From NCBI RefSeq assembly GCF_003443995.1, contig NZ_QWEY01000011.1, positions 1-64,000 of the forward strand: a stretch of DNA of 64,000 nt. The letters are read 5' to 3'. Source of the DNA: Pseudotabrizicola alkalilacus. GTDB taxonomy: Bacteria; Pseudomonadota; Alphaproteobacteria; Rhodobacterales; Rhodobacteraceae. Below, piece by piece: positions 17,656 to 27,731 of this stretch; position 1 is the first letter of the stretch, and each line of letters begins with the position of its first letter. A model generated the notes under the pieces. It had not been told where the DNA came from. It searched no databases and saw only the letters and a list, made by a program, of their open reading frames with translations. A program made the translations under genes and the position numbers.

Positions 17656-18661
17656 TCGCAAGGCTGCCTCACACATCTTTCTTGCCGCCCATGGCTGGGG
17701 CGAGGCGGAGCGCTGCTTTCTGGCGGGCGATGCGTCGGACCGCAGCTATGACCGGCTGACGCTTGCGGGTGAAACCGCTGTCCTGATGGATGCCCCGCCC
17801 GGAACGGGTGATGATCCGGCGACATTTGTTGCGATTGCCCTGCATTTGCGCGGCATTGGCCTGTCCGCCCCCCGTCTGCTAGCGCAGGATCTGGAGCATG
17901 GGTTTCTGTTGATCGAAGACCTTGGCGATGCCCTGTTCGCACGCGTGCTCGAAACCGCGCCGGAGCGGGAGGTCCATCTTTACCACGCGGCTGCCGATGT
18001 TCTGGTGCATCTGCACGCCCACCCTGCCCCGGCTGGTCTGCCCGACCTGACGGCGGAAGACTGGGCCAAAGCAGCGGCCTTTGCGCTGGATTGGTATGCC
18101 TTTGGGGCGACGGGTCACAGACCGGATAGCGCAGCGTTCAGGGTCACCCTGACCGAGGCACTGCAGCGCCATGCCGATGGGCCGCGCGTGATGATCCTGC
18201 GCGATTATCATGCGGAAAACCTGCTGGACCTGCCCGGACGGCAGGGTGTGGCAGCGGTTGGCCTGCTGGATTTCCAGCTCGCCCAAATGGGGCAGCCGGG
18301 CTATGATCTGGTGTCGTTGCTACAGGATGCGCGGCGCAATGTCTCAGTCGATGTTGTAAGCCAGATCACCGCCCATTTTGCCGATACCACTGGCCGCGAT
18401 CTTGCGGCGTTTCAGGCGTCTTGTGCGGTTCTGGGCGCGCAGCGGTCGTTGCGCATTCTGGGGATCTTTGCGCGGCTCTGTCTTGTTGGCGGCAAGCCCG
18501 GCTATCTGCGCCTGATCCCGAGGGTCTGGGCGCAGCTGCAAGACAATCTCGCGCACCCCGCCCTGTCCGGGTTGCGTGCGGTCTGTTCGCCTTTGCTGCC
18601 TGCACCAACGCCAGCCCTCCTGCAAACGATAGGGGACAAATGCGCCACCCTTTCCCCCTGA
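17648..18661 (+). CDS. amgK: MurNAc/GlcNAc anomeric kinase, AmgK-like
   Basis: 337 residues of the aminoglycoside phosphotransferase-like kinase fold. Seen: FLAGDASDRSYDRL near the N-terminus, LIEDLGDALF, the catalytic ILRDYHAENLLDLPG and the metal-binding VGLLDFQLAQMG. AmgK phosphorylates MurNAc and GlcNAc at C1 in the peptidoglycan recycling route that bypasses MurQ. The start ATG at 17648 overlaps the end of tsaE by 8 bases, and the gene overlaps murU by 22 bases. Confidence 0.88.
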   Translation: MRDRKAASHIFLAAHGWGEAERCFLAGDASDRSYDRLTLAGETAVLMDAPPGTGDDPATFVAIALHLRGIGLSAPRLLAQDLEHGFLLIEDLGDALFARVLETAPEREVHLYHAAADVLVHLHAHPAPAGLPDLTAEDWAKAAAFALDWYAFGATGHRPDSAAFRVTLTEALQRHADGPRVMILRDYHAENLLDLPGRQGVAAVGLLDFQLAQMGQPGYDLVSLLQDARRNVSVDVVSQITAHFADTTGRDLAAFQASCAVLGAQRSLRILGIFARLCLVGGKPGYLRLIPRVWAQLQDNLAHPALSGLRAVCSPLLPAPTPALLQTIGDKCATLSP

Positions 18662-19347
18662 TGCTGTTTGCGGCCGGTTTCGGAACCCGGATGGGCGCGT
18701 TGACCGCCAAGCAGCCCAAACCGCTGATAAAGGTGGCCGATCTGCCGCTGATCGACCATGCCCGCCGCATCGCAGCACAGGCGGGTGTGACGCATCAGGT
18801 CGTCAACCTGCACTACCTGGGCGAACAACTGGCCGATCATCTGGCAGGCAGCGGCGTGGCCCTGTCATGGGAGCGGGACGGTATTCTCGATACCGGCGGC
18901 GGCCTGAAAGCCGCCTTGCCGTTGCTCGGCAACGGGCCGGTGCTGACACTCAACACCGATGCGGTCTGGACCGGACCGAACCCGTTGACCCGGTTGATGG
19001 AGGCTTGGGACGGCGCGCGGATGGACCAGCTGTTCCTGCTGCTGCCCGCCGCGCAGGCGCGCAGTGCCACGGGCCGGTCGGATTTCGTGATGGACGATCA
19101 GGGCCGGGTGGATTGGGCCAAGGGGCGCGACGGCTATCTTTACCTTGGCGCGCAGATTATTCACCCTCGCCTGTTAACCGGCACGGATCAGGCATTTTCC
19201 TTGCATGGGCCATGGACGCAGGCCATGGCTGCGGGGCGCGCCTATGGCATCGTCCATCGCGGTGACTGGTGTGATGTGGGCCACCCCGGCGGCATCGCCG
19301 AGGCTGAAGCGCTATTGCGCGACGCAAAGGAATGGCCGGATGTTTGA
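18640..19347 (+). CDS. murU: MurNAc-1-phosphate uridylyltransferase, MurU-like
   Basis: 235 residues. Nucleotidyltransferase signature MLFAAGFGTRMGALTAKQPKPLIKVADLPLIDH at the N-terminus, then DTGGGLKAALPLL and LNTDAVW. MurU makes UDP-MurNAc from the AmgK product; the adjacent pair is the standard recycling module. The ATG at 18640 lies inside the amgK 3' end, and its stop overlaps the addB start. Confidence 0.9.
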   Translation: MRHPFPLMLFAAGFGTRMGALTAKQPKPLIKVADLPLIDHARRIAAQAGVTHQVVNLHYLGEQLADHLAGSGVALSWERDGILDTGGGLKAALPLLGNGPVLTLNTDAVWTGPNPLTRLMEAWDGARMDQLFLLLPAAQARSATGRSDFVMDDQGRVDWAKGRDGYLYLGAQIIHPRLLTGTDQAFSLHGPWTQAMAAGRAYGIVHRGDWCDVGHPGGIAEAEALLRDAKEWPDV

Positions 19348-22297
19348 CGCCACTGAATCCCGGCTTTTTGCCCTGCCGCCGGGCGTCGATTTTCCTGCCG
19401 CGCTGGTCGCAGGCTTGCGCGCCCGGATGCAGGGCAAACCGCCCGAGGCGATGGCGCGGGTGACGCTGTATCTGAACACCACACGCATGCGTCGGCGGGT
19501 GGTGCAGATCTTTGGAACACACGGGGCAGGGTTTCTGCCGCGCATCCGGCTGGTCAGCGACCTTGCCGCCGATATGGTGGTGCCCGATCTGCCGCCCGCC
19601 ATCCCTGCGCTGCGGCGCAAGCTGCAGCTGACCGTGCTGATCGGGCGGCTGCTCGACACCCTGCCTGATCTGGCGCCACGTTCCGCCCTCACCGATCTGG
19701 CCGAGAGTCTGGCAGCACTGATGTCCGAGATGCAGGGCGAAGGCGTGGGGCCCGACCGGGTCGCTGCGCTGGATGTGTCGGACCATTCCGAACATTGGGC
19801 CCGCACGCGGGAATTTCTGACCATCATCACCCCGTTCTTTACCGATGCAGAGGAACCGGACAGTGAGGGCCGCCAGCGGCGTCTGGCGCTGCTGTTGTCC
19901 GATCTGTGGGCCGCGTCGCCGCCGCGTGATCCGGTGATCGTAGCCGGGTCCACCGGATCACGCGGGACCACAGCATTGTTCATGCAGGCCGTTTCCCGTT
20001 TGCCGCAGGGCGCGATTGTGCTGCCCGGCTATGATTTCGACATGCCAGGTCTGGTCTGGGCCGGGCTGGATGATGCCCTGACCTCGGAGGATCATCCGCA
20101 ATACAGGTTCCACCGGCTGATGGGGCTGATGGGGGCCACGCCGCATGATGTCCGTCTCTGGCACGATGCCGCACCGCCCAGCGCCGCGCGCAACCGGGTA
20201 GTGTCGCTGGCGCTGCGCCCTGCCCCGGTCACCGATCAATGGCTGGTCGAAGGACCGGATCTGCCGGAGCTGTCTGCTGCCATGCAGGACGTGACGCTGA
20301 TGGAATCCGCCACTCCGCGACAAGAGGCGCTGTCGATCGCGCTGATCCTGCGCGAGGCGGCAGAACGGGGCACGCCCGCCGCCCTGATCTCGCCCGACCG
20401 GGTGCTGACCCGTCAGGTCGCGGCAGCGCTGGACCGCTGGAACATCCGCCCCGATGACAGCGCTGGCATTCCGCTGAACCAGACCGCGCCGGGCCGGTTC
20501 CTGCGCCATGTGGCGCGGCTGTTCGGTCACAAACTGACCTCTGACGCGCTGCTGACCGTGCTCAAGCATCCGCTGACCGCCTCGGCAATGGATCGCGGCC
20601 AGCATCTGCTCCTGACGCGCGATCTGGAGCTGAAGCTGCGGCGCGATGGGCCTGCCTTTCCCACCGGGCCGGACCTGATCGCCTGGGCGGGCGCGCATTC
20701 CAACGCGCATGCCGTTGGCTGGGCCACCGCTTTGGCCGGAGCGCTGGATGGGCTGGAAGATGCCGGTTCACTCCCGCTGACCGGTCACATCGCCCGCTTG
20801 CGCCGGCTGGCCGAACGCCTGTCGCGCGGGCCTGCGCCAGAGGGCACCGGGGAGTTGTGGAAGGAAGCGCCGGGCGAGAAGGCGCTGGAATTTGTGACCG
20901 GGCTGGAGGCCGAGGCGGTGCATGGCGGCGATCTGTCGCCGGGGGAGTTCCGCGATCTGCTTGACGGGCTGATCTCGGGCGAAGAGGTGCGCGCGCCGAT
21001 GATCGCACATCCCGGCGTGATGATCTGGGGCACGTTGGAGGCGCGGGTCCAGGGGGCAGATCTGGTCATTCTGGCCGGGCTGAACGATGGCACATGGCCC
21101 GCGCTGCCCCCGCCCGACCCCTGGCTGAACCGCAGGATGCGGCTGGATGCCGGGCTGTTGCTGCCGGAACGGCGCATCGGCCTGTCGGCGCATGACTTTC
21201 AGCAGGCGGTGGCCGCGCCTCGGGTTGTGCTGTCGCGCGCGCTGCGCAATGCCGAGGCCGAAACGGTGCCGTCGCGCTGGATCAACCGGCTGACCAACCT
21301 GATGGATGGGCTGCCCGACCGCAACGGGCCAGAAGCCCTGAGCCAGATGCGGGCGCGTGGGAAAACATGGCTGGACCTTGCCGCCGCGATGGACCGGCCT
21401 CTGCCTGCACCAGACGCCGGGCTGATCCCGGCCACGCGCCCTGCCCCGCGCCCGCCGCTGGCGGCCCGACCGACAGCGCTGTCGCTGACCCGGATCGAGG
21501 TGCTGATCCGCGACCCTTACGCGATCTATGCCGACAAGGTGCTGAACCTGCGCCCGCTGGACCCGATCCGGCAGACCCCCGATGCCCGCGACCGGGGTAC
21601 GGTGGTGCACACCATTCTGGAGCGGTTTGTGCGCGAGCGACCCCCGGAAGAAACCCGCGACACAGCCCGCGCCCGGCTGCTCGCGCTGACCGCCGACGTG
21701 CTCGAGGATCAGGTGCCATGGCCCGCCGCCCGCGCGCTGTGGGCGGCACGGATGGAACGCGCTGCCGATCATTTCCTGACCATTGACGCGGCCGAAGGCG
21801 GGCAAAGCGTGCTGGTCGAGGGGCGAGGCGAGCTGGCGTTACAGGGCCTGACCTTCACGCTGTTCGGCACCCCGGACCGGATCGACCTGCTGCCCGGCGG
21901 CAAGCTGCATCTGATCGACTACAAGACCGGCAGCCCGCCCTCTGACAAAGAGCAGAAATCCTTTGCCAAACAGCTGCATCTGGCCGCGCTGCTGGCGGAG
22001 GAAGGTGGGTTCAGGGGGCTGGGGCCGCAACAAGTGGCAAAGATCACCTATGTCGGCCTTGGCTCTGCCGGGAAGGTCACCGAAGATGAGATCACACCAG
22101 AAAAGCTGGAGGGCGTGCGCGACGGGCTTTACCACCTGATCGGCTCTTATGCGCGGCTGGGTCAGGGCTATACCTCGCGCCGGGCGGTGTTTACCGAACG
22201 GTTTCCGGGCGACTATGACCATCTGGCCCGGTTTGGCGAATGGGAGATGACCGACAAGCCTGACCCGCAGGATGTTGGGACGGGGGACACGCCATGA
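19340..22297 (+). CDS. addB: Double-strand break repair protein AddB (alphaproteobacterial type)
   Basis: 985 residues. AddB is the partner of AddA in end resection for recombination. It has an inactivated helicase-like N-domain (GSTGSRGTTALFMQAV) and a C-terminal RecB-type nuclease with the HLIDYKTGSPPS motif near residue 860 and the upstream RDRGTVVHTILERF. No four-cysteine iron-sulphur cluster is evident, as usual for the alphaproteobacterial form. The start ATG overlaps the murU stop; its own stop overlaps the addA start (ATGA at 22294-22297). Confidence 0.93.
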   Translation: MFDATESRLFALPPGVDFPAALVAGLRARMQGKPPEAMARVTLYLNTTRMRRRVVQIFGTHGAGFLPRIRLVSDLAADMVVPDLPPAIPALRRKLQLTVLIGRLLDTLPDLAPRSALTDLAESLAALMSEMQGEGVGPDRVAALDVSDHSEHWARTREFLTIITPFFTDAEEPDSEGRQRRLALLLSDLWAASPPRDPVIVAGSTGSRGTTALFMQAVSRLPQGAIVLPGYDFDMPGLVWAGLDDALTSEDHPQYRFHRLMGLMGATPHDVRLWHDAAPPSAARNRVVSLALRPAPVTDQWLVEGPDLPELSAAMQDVTLMESATPRQEALSIALILREAAERGTPAALISPDRVLTRQVAAALDRWNIRPDDSAGIPLNQTAPGRFLRHVARLFGHKLTSDALLTVLKHPLTASAMDRGQHLLLTRDLELKLRRDGPAFPTGPDLIAWAGAHSNAHAVGWATALAGALDGLEDAGSLPLTGHIARLRRLAERLSRGPAPEGTGELWKEAPGEKALEFVTGLEAEAVHGGDLSPGEFRDLLDGLISGEEVRAPMIAHPGVMIWGTLEARVQGADLVILAGLNDGTWPALPPPDPWLNRRMRLDAGLLLPERRIGLSAHDFQQAVAAPRVVLSRALRNAEAETVPSRWINRLTNLMDGLPDRNGPEALSQMRARGKTWLDLAAAMDRPLPAPDAGLIPATRPAPRPPLAARPTALSLTRIEVLIRDPYAIYADKVLNLRPLDPIRQTPDARDRGTVVHTILERFVRERPPEETRDTARARLLALTADVLEDQVPWPAARALWAARMERAADHFLTIDAAEGGQSVLVEGRGELALQGLTFTLFGTPDRIDLLPGGKLHLIDYKTGSPPSDKEQKSFAKQLHLAALLAEEGGFRGLGPQQVAKITYVGLGSAGKVTEDEITPEKLEGVRDGLYHLIGSYARLGQGYTSRRAVFTERFPGDYDHLARFGEWEMTDKPDPQDVGTGDTP

Positions 22298-25200
22298 CGC
22301 ATGATGCCAGCCTTGCACAAATGGCGGCGGCGCAGCCCGGCCTGTCGACCTGGCTTTCGGCGAACGCCGGGTCAGGCAAGACCCGGGTGCTCACCGACCG
22401 GGTGGCGCGGCTGTTGCTGAACAAGGTGCAGCCGCAGCATATCTTGTGCCTGACCTATACCAAGGCCGCGGCGACCGAGATGCAGAACCGGTTGTTCCGT
22501 CGTCTGGGCGAATGGGCGATGAAACCCGATGCCGGCTTGCGCGCCGATCTGACCGATCTGGGCGAAGGTGAGCCACTGGATGCCGATCAGCTGGCGCTGG
22601 CGCGGCAGTTGTTCGCGCGCGCCATCGAGACGCCGGGCGGTTTGCGTATTCAGACCATCCACAGCTTTTGCGCGACCCTCCTGCGGCGCTATCCGCTGGA
22701 AGCAGGGGTCACCCCCGGTTTCAAGGAAATGGATGACCGCACTGCCCGCACCCTGCGCGAAGACATCGTGCAGGATATGGCCGACCGCCTGGCACCGGAT
22801 GCGGTAGCCGATCTGGCACGGCATTACACCGCCGAAGATTTCGGCGCGCTGATGGGCGAGATTTGCAGCCGGGCCGATGATTTTGCGCGGCCGCTGTCAC
22901 GCGCCGAAGCGCTCGCGCGCTTTGACCAGCCAGAGACGCTGACGCTGGATCGCCTGCTGAACGCGGTGTTCCTGGGGGACGAGGGCGACATTCTGGCCGA
23001 GCTGACAGCGCGGCTGGCGGGCAGTGGCGTCAACGACCAAAAGGCCGCCAACAAACTGTCGGCGCTGGACCCGTTCACCCCCGACCTGCGCAGCTTGCAG
23101 GTGTTGGAAGGCGTGTTCCTGTTTGCCACCGGGGCGCGGGCCAATCAGGCCAAGATCAACGATTTCCCCGCCAAAGACCTGCGCAACGCGCTTGGCCCGC
23201 TGGGCGAGCGGCTGCAAAAGCTGATGGGCCGGGTCGAGGGCGCACGGGCGGCGCGGGTGGCGCTGGAGGCGGCAGAAAAGACCCTCGCATTGCACCGCTT
23301 TGCCCGCGTCTTCCTGCAGCTTTACGTGGCAAGAAAGGCAGATCGCGGCTTTCTGGATTTCGACGACCTGATCCGCAAGGCCGGGCAGCTGCTGAATGAT
23401 CCCGGCCTTGCCGCCTGGGTGTTGTTCCGGCTGGATGGCGGCATCGACCACATTCTGGTGGACGAGGCGCAGGATACCTCGCCCGCGCAATGGGCGGTGA
23501 TCGAAAAGCTGACCGCCGAATTTACTGCAGGGCGGGGTGCCAGTGACAAGATCCGCACGCTGTTTGTCGTAGGGGACAAAAAACAATCGATCTATTCGTT
23601 TCAGGGTGCCGATCTGTCGGCCTTTGACACTAAACGGCAGGAGTTCAGCGCGAAGTTTGCCGCCGTCGCGCAGCCGATGCAGGATCGCACGCTGGACTAC
23701 TCCTTTCGCTCATCACCAGCGGTGCTGGACGTGGTCGATGCCACCTTTGGCAGCGAATTTCCGGCGGCTCTCGGCGATCCGCCGCGCCATCTGGCGTTCT
23801 TTGATGGCTTGCCGGGGCGGGTGGATCTGTGGCCGTTGATCGACAAGGCCGACACCACCTCGGACGAAGATGGCTGGAACCCGGTCGATCTGATTTCCGA
23901 CAGCCACCACACGGTAGAACTGGCGCGGATGATCGCCGCGGAAATCCGGACGATGATCGACTCCGGCGTGCATATCCCGACCGCAAAGGGGACAAGCCGG
24001 GCGGTGCAGGCCGGCGATGTGCTGATCCTGGTGCAGACCCGTGGCACCCTGTTTTCGCAGATCATCCGCGCCTGCAAACAGGCCGGGCTGCCGATTGCCG
24101 GGGCAGACCGGCTGAAACTGGGTGAAGAGCTGGCGGTCAAGGATCTGGTGGCGCTGCTGTCGTTTCTGGCCACACCCGAAGACAGCCTGTCGCTGGCTGC
24201 CACCCTGCGCTCGCCGTTGTTCGGCTGGTCCGAGGACCGGCTGTTCCGTCTGGCGCATGGCCGGGCGGAACGGCATCTTTGGGCAACCTTGCGCAACGCG
24301 GATGAGCCGGAAACGCTGGCCGTGCTGACCGACCTGCGCAATCAGGCCGATTTTCTGCGGCCCTATGAGATGCTGGAACGCATCCTCACGCGCCACAACG
24401 GCCGTCAGCGCCTGCTGACCCGGCTGGGGCCGGAGGCAGAGGACGGGATCGACGAACTGCTCAATCAGGCTTTGGCCTATGAGAACAACGATGTGCCCAG
24501 CCTGACCGGGTTCCTGATCTGGCTGGAAAGCGACGTGGTGGAGGTCAAGCGCCAGCTGGACAGCGAAGGGTCGAACATAAGGGTGATGACGGTGCACGGA
24601 TCAAAGGGGCTGGAAGCGCCGATCGTGATCCTGCCCGACACCGCAGACCGCAATCCGCGCGACCATGCCGAGGTGATCAAGCTGTCAGATGGTCTGCCAG
24701 TCTGGAAAACCCCGGAAAAAGACAGCCCGCCGGATGTCGCCACCGCCCTTGGCCTGCGCAAGGCCAAGGTGGCCGAAGAGAACCTCCGCCTGCTGTATGT
24801 GGCGCTGACCCGCGCACGGTCCTGGCTGATCGTGGCCGGGGCGGGAGAGGCGAAAGTGACCAGCGGCAAAGAGGCAAAGCCGCGCGAGAAATGGGCCTGG
24901 TATCGGCAGGTCGAGGCCGGGTTGCAGACCCTTGGGGCGCGGCCCGATGCGGCAGGGCGGCTACGTCACGCCTACGGCGTGTGGCCCGCCAATGCCCCGG
25001 CGTTGCAGCAGACGGAGCAGGCCATCACCCTGCCCCCTTGGATCGCACACCCCACCCCCGAAGTGCCGCGCGCGCTTGGCCCCGTGTCGCCCTCAGACCT
25101 TGGTGGGCCAAAGGCGCTGCCCGGTGAGGGGGATATGGTGGAGGTGGCCAAGTCACGCGGCACGGTGCTGCATCACCTGCTGGAGCATCTGCCCGCCCAT

Positions 25201-25635
25201 GCGCCCGACCTTTGGCCCGCCATCGCCCGCACGGTCACGCCAGCGGCGTTTGACCCAGAACTGATGCTGTCGGAGGCTGCCGGAGTGTTGTCGTCGCCAG
25301 AGCTGTCGCATCTGTTCGCCCCCGGATCACTGGCCGAGGTCTCCGTCACCGCCACCCTGAACGGACGGCAGATCGAAGGCACGCTGGACCGGGTTGTGAT
25401 CACGGATGAAAGGGTGCTGGCAGTCGATTTCAAATCGAACCGTGTGGTGCCGGACCGGCCCGATCAGGTGCCCGATGGGATCTTGCGGCAGATGGGGGCC
25501 TATGCCCATGCCCTTGGTCAGATCTACCCCGACCGGCGGATCGAGACGGCGATCTTGTGGACGGCCACGCCAAAGCTCATGTATCTTGATCCCGAAACCG
25601 TGACTGCGGCGCTTGGGCGTGCCCCGGTCGCTTGA
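22294..25635 (+). CDS. addA: Double-strand break repair helicase AddA
   Basis: 1113 residues. UvrD-type helicase with Walker A LSANAGSGKTRVLTDR (residues 21-36), IQTIHSFCATLLRRYPLEA, DEAQDTSPAQ, GDKKQSIYSFQGAD, VMTVHGSKGLEAPIVILPD and LLYVALTRARSWL, followed by a RecB-type nuclease with VDFKSNRVVPDRP near the C-terminus. With AddB it replaces RecBCD. Translationally coupled to addB. The end of the tsaE-addA run is followed by trxA after 59 bases. Confidence 0.96.
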   Translation: MTHDASLAQMAAAQPGLSTWLSANAGSGKTRVLTDRVARLLLNKVQPQHILCLTYTKAAATEMQNRLFRRLGEWAMKPDAGLRADLTDLGEGEPLDADQLALARQLFARAIETPGGLRIQTIHSFCATLLRRYPLEAGVTPGFKEMDDRTARTLREDIVQDMADRLAPDAVADLARHYTAEDFGALMGEICSRADDFARPLSRAEALARFDQPETLTLDRLLNAVFLGDEGDILAELTARLAGSGVNDQKAANKLSALDPFTPDLRSLQVLEGVFLFATGARANQAKINDFPAKDLRNALGPLGERLQKLMGRVEGARAARVALEAAEKTLALHRFARVFLQLYVARKADRGFLDFDDLIRKAGQLLNDPGLAAWVLFRLDGGIDHILVDEAQDTSPAQWAVIEKLTAEFTAGRGASDKIRTLFVVGDKKQSIYSFQGADLSAFDTKRQEFSAKFAAVAQPMQDRTLDYSFRSSPAVLDVVDATFGSEFPAALGDPPRHLAFFDGLPGRVDLWPLIDKADTTSDEDGWNPVDLISDSHHTVELARMIAAEIRTMIDSGVHIPTAKGTSRAVQAGDVLILVQTRGTLFSQIIRACKQAGLPIAGADRLKLGEELAVKDLVALLSFLATPEDSLSLAATLRSPLFGWSEDRLFRLAHGRAERHLWATLRNADEPETLAVLTDLRNQADFLRPYEMLERILTRHNGRQRLLTRLGPEAEDGIDELLNQALAYENNDVPSLTGFLIWLESDVVEVKRQLDSEGSNIRVMTVHGSKGLEAPIVILPDTADRNPRDHAEVIKLSDGLPVWKTPEKDSPPDVATALGLRKAKVAEENLRLLYVALTRARSWLIVAGAGEAKVTSGKEAKPREKWAWYRQVEAGLQTLGARPDAAGRLRHAYGVWPANAPALQQTEQAITLPPWIAHPTPEVPRALGPVSPSDLGGPKALPGEGDMVEVAKSRGTVLHHLLEHLPAHAPDLWPAIARTVTPAAFDPELMLSEAAGVLSSPELSHLFAPGSLAEVSVTATLNGRQIEGTLDRVVITDERVLAVDFKSNRVVPDRPDQVPDGILRQMGAYAHALGQIYPDRRIETAILWTATPKLMYLDPETVTAALGRAPVA

Positions 25636-25694
25636 CCTTTCTATCCGCAGTGCCTAGCTTTGATAGCTGACACATTCCATTCAGGAGATATGAA

Positions 25695-26021
25695 ATGGGC
25701 GCTGCGACCATTGCCGTCACCGACGCCACCTTTGACGCCGAAGTCCGCAAGTCGGATATTCCTGTCGTGGTGGATTTCTGGGCCGAATGGTGCGGCCCGT
25801 GCCGCCAGATCGGCCCGGCTCTCGAAGAGCTTGCCACCGAATATGCCGGCAAGGTCAAGATCGTGAAGATCAACGTTGACGAAAACCCCGACAGCCCGGC
25901 GCAGTTGGGCGTGCGCGGCATTCCGGCGCTGTTCCTGTTCAAGAATGGCGAAGTTGTGTCGAACAAGGTCGGCGCGGCCCCCAAGGCGGCTTTGGCGACC
26001 TGGATTCAGTCGGCGATCTGA
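25695..26021 (+). CDS. trxA: Thioredoxin
   Basis: 108 residues with the active site [14 protein letters not shown] and cis-Pro loop [13 protein letters not shown]: a normal cytoplasmic thioredoxin. It has its own ribosome site (CAGGAG) and a strong terminator behind it, but no long gap from addA, so it may be both co-transcribed and independently expressed. Confidence 0.96.
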   Translation: MGAATIAVTDATFDAEVRKSDIPVVVDFWAEWCGPCRQIGPALEELATEYAGKVKIVKINVDENPDSPAQLGVRGIPALFLFKNGEVVSNKVGAAPKAALATWIQSAI

Positions 26022-26039
26022 TTGCTGCTGACAGACAAC

Positions 26040-26075
26040 AAAGGGCGGTCCTGCGGGGCCGCCCTTTTGTTTTGC
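26040..26075 (+). terminator. Rho-independent terminator after trxA
   Basis: AAAGGGCGG (26040-26048) pairs with CCGCCCTTT (26059-26067) around a 10-base loop, followed by TGTTTT. It closes the tsaE-trxA transcription unit before hslV. Confidence 0.85.
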
Positions 26076-26118
26076 GTCGCGGTCGCCATATAAGGGGGCA
26101 AGTGACGGAGGCTCTGAC

Positions 26119-26679
26119 ATGGCAGACGAAAAATTCCCCGGCTGGCACGGGACAACCATTCTTGCGGTGCGCCGCGGGGGTGAGGTCGTGGTGGCGGGCG
26201 ATGGTCAGGTCTCGCTTGGGCAGACCGTGATCAAGGGCACCGCGCGCAAGGTGCGCCGCCTGTCGCCGGGCGGGCATGATGTGGTCTGCGGCTTTGCCGG
26301 ATCGACCGCCGACGCCTTTACCCTGCTGGAACGGCTGGAGAAAAAGCTGGAGGCGGCACCGGGCCAGCTGGCGCGCGCCTGTGTGGATCTGGCCAAAGAC
26401 TGGCGCATGGACAAATACCTGCGCAATCTGGAGGCCATGCTGATCGTCACCGACGGCCGCGAGCTGTACGTGATCACCGGCGCAGGCGATGTGCTGGAAC
26501 CAGAGCATGACGTGGCCGCCATCGGATCCGGCGGCAACTTCGCCCTGGCCGCCGCCCGCGGGCTGATGGAAAGCGATCTGACGGCAGAGGACGTGGCCCG
26601 CAAGGCAATGGCCATCGCCGCCAGTATTTGCGTCTATACGAACGGCAATCTGACAGTGGAACGGATCAGCGCAGCATGA
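26119..26679 (+). CDS. hslV: ATP-dependent protease peptidase subunit HslV
   Basis: 186 residues. Proteasome-beta-like peptidase; [32 protein letters not shown] shows the catalytic N-terminal Thr exposed after removal of the ~11-residue propeptide. It forms the HslVU protease with HslU. Unusually, the next gene is not hslU: the stop overlaps the start of a membrane-protein gene (ATGA at 26676-26679), and hslU follows that gene. Confidence 0.96.
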   Translation: MADEKFPGWHGTTILAVRRGGEVVVAGDGQVSLGQTVIKGTARKVRRLSPGGHDVVCGFAGSTADAFTLLERLEKKLEAAPGQLARACVDLAKDWRMDKYLRNLEAMLIVTDGRELYVITGAGDVLEPEHDVAAIGSGGNFALAAARGLMESDLTAEDVARKAMAIAASICVYTNGNLTVERISAA

Positions 26680-27731
26680 TCGACCCACAAGACCTTCGCG
26701 CTGCCGTGCAGCGTGGGCTGATTACCGAGGCGCAGGCGGCGGGGCTTGCGGCGATGGCCGAGGCGCGCAGGCAGGCGGTGGCGGGGGTGGAGCCGGGCGA
26801 AGAGCCGTTTGTGCTGTTCAAGGGCTTCAATGAGATTTTCATCGTCATTGGCCTGTCAATCCTGTTCATGGGCTGGATCGGCATTTCTGCCGCGCTCGGG
26901 GCCGAGGTCTTCAGCCCCGGCGGGTTGGATACGGTTCTGGTTTCGCTTGTCACCCTTGCGGGACTGGCAGCGGTGCAGCGGTATTTCACGCTGACGCGGC
27001 GGATGATTGCGCCATCTATCGCTTTGGCGGTCATGACAGCGCTTACCGGCTGGGTGCTTGGGTTGGCGGTCGCTGATCTGGTCGGCCTGCAAGAGCTTGC
27101 CGCCTCGGCCCTGTCGTCGGCGGTGATTGCCGGGGTGATGCTGCTGCATTACCGCACCTTCCGCGTGCCCTTTGATGCGGCGATCATTGCTACGGCGGTG
27201 TTTTCAACGGTCTGGGCGCTGCTGGCGGGCGGCGGCATTCTTCCTGCGGATGGTCTGGGGCTGCTGCATCTGTCGGGGACCGGGCCGCTGTCGGTGCTAT
27301 CGCTGGTCTTTGGCCTGCTGACCTTTGCTTTGGCGATGCGGTTTGACATGTCGGACCCGTTGCGCGTGTCCACCCGCAGCACCACCGGCTTTTGGCTGCA
27401 CGTTGTTGCCGCCCCCGCTATCGTGAACACCACCGCCCTGCAGCTTCTGGCAAACGGGCAGGCCGGGCAGCTTTTGCTGCTGGTGTTCCTGTTGGTCATC
27501 GCCTGTGTGGCCATGGTGATCGACCGGCGGTCGTTTCTGGTCTCTGGCGCGGGGTATGCGGTCTGGCTGATCGTGACGCTGTTTGACGGCTCGGCGCTGG
27601 TGATCCTGTTCCTCGGCTTTGGCCTGGTTTTCCTTGGAGCGCAGTGGGATCGCCTGCGCTCTGCACTGATGCGCGCCCTGCCGGAGTTTCCCGACAAGGA
27701 CCGCCTTCCCCCTTACGCGAGCACAAAATGA
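26676..27731 (+). CDS. Multipass membrane protein inserted between hslV and hslU
   Basis: 351 residues. A short N-terminal helix ([26 protein letters not shown]) precedes about ten hydrophobic segments filling residues ~50-335, for example [16 protein letters not shown] and [19 protein letters not shown]. No transporter family recognised; the amphipathic start followed by membrane spans is reminiscent of DUF2157-type proteins, but I do not assign it. It overlaps hslV and hslU by 4 bases at both ends, so the three genes are one translationally coupled operon. A role connected with HslVU is inference from position only. Confidence 0.8.
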   Translation: MIDPQDLRAAVQRGLITEAQAAGLAAMAEARRQAVAGVEPGEEPFVLFKGFNEIFIVIGLSILFMGWIGISAALGAEVFSPGGLDTVLVSLVTLAGLAAVQRYFTLTRRMIAPSIALAVMTALTGWVLGLAVADLVGLQELAASALSSAVIAGVMLLHYRTFRVPFDAAIIATAVFSTVWALLAGGGILPADGLGLLHLSGTGPLSVLSLVFGLLTFALAMRFDMSDPLRVSTRSTTGFWLHVVAAPAIVNTTALQLLANGQAGQLLLLVFLLVIACVAMVIDRRSFLVSGAGYAVWLIVTLFDGSALVILFLGFGLVFLGAQWDRLRSALMRALPEFPDKDRLPPYASTK

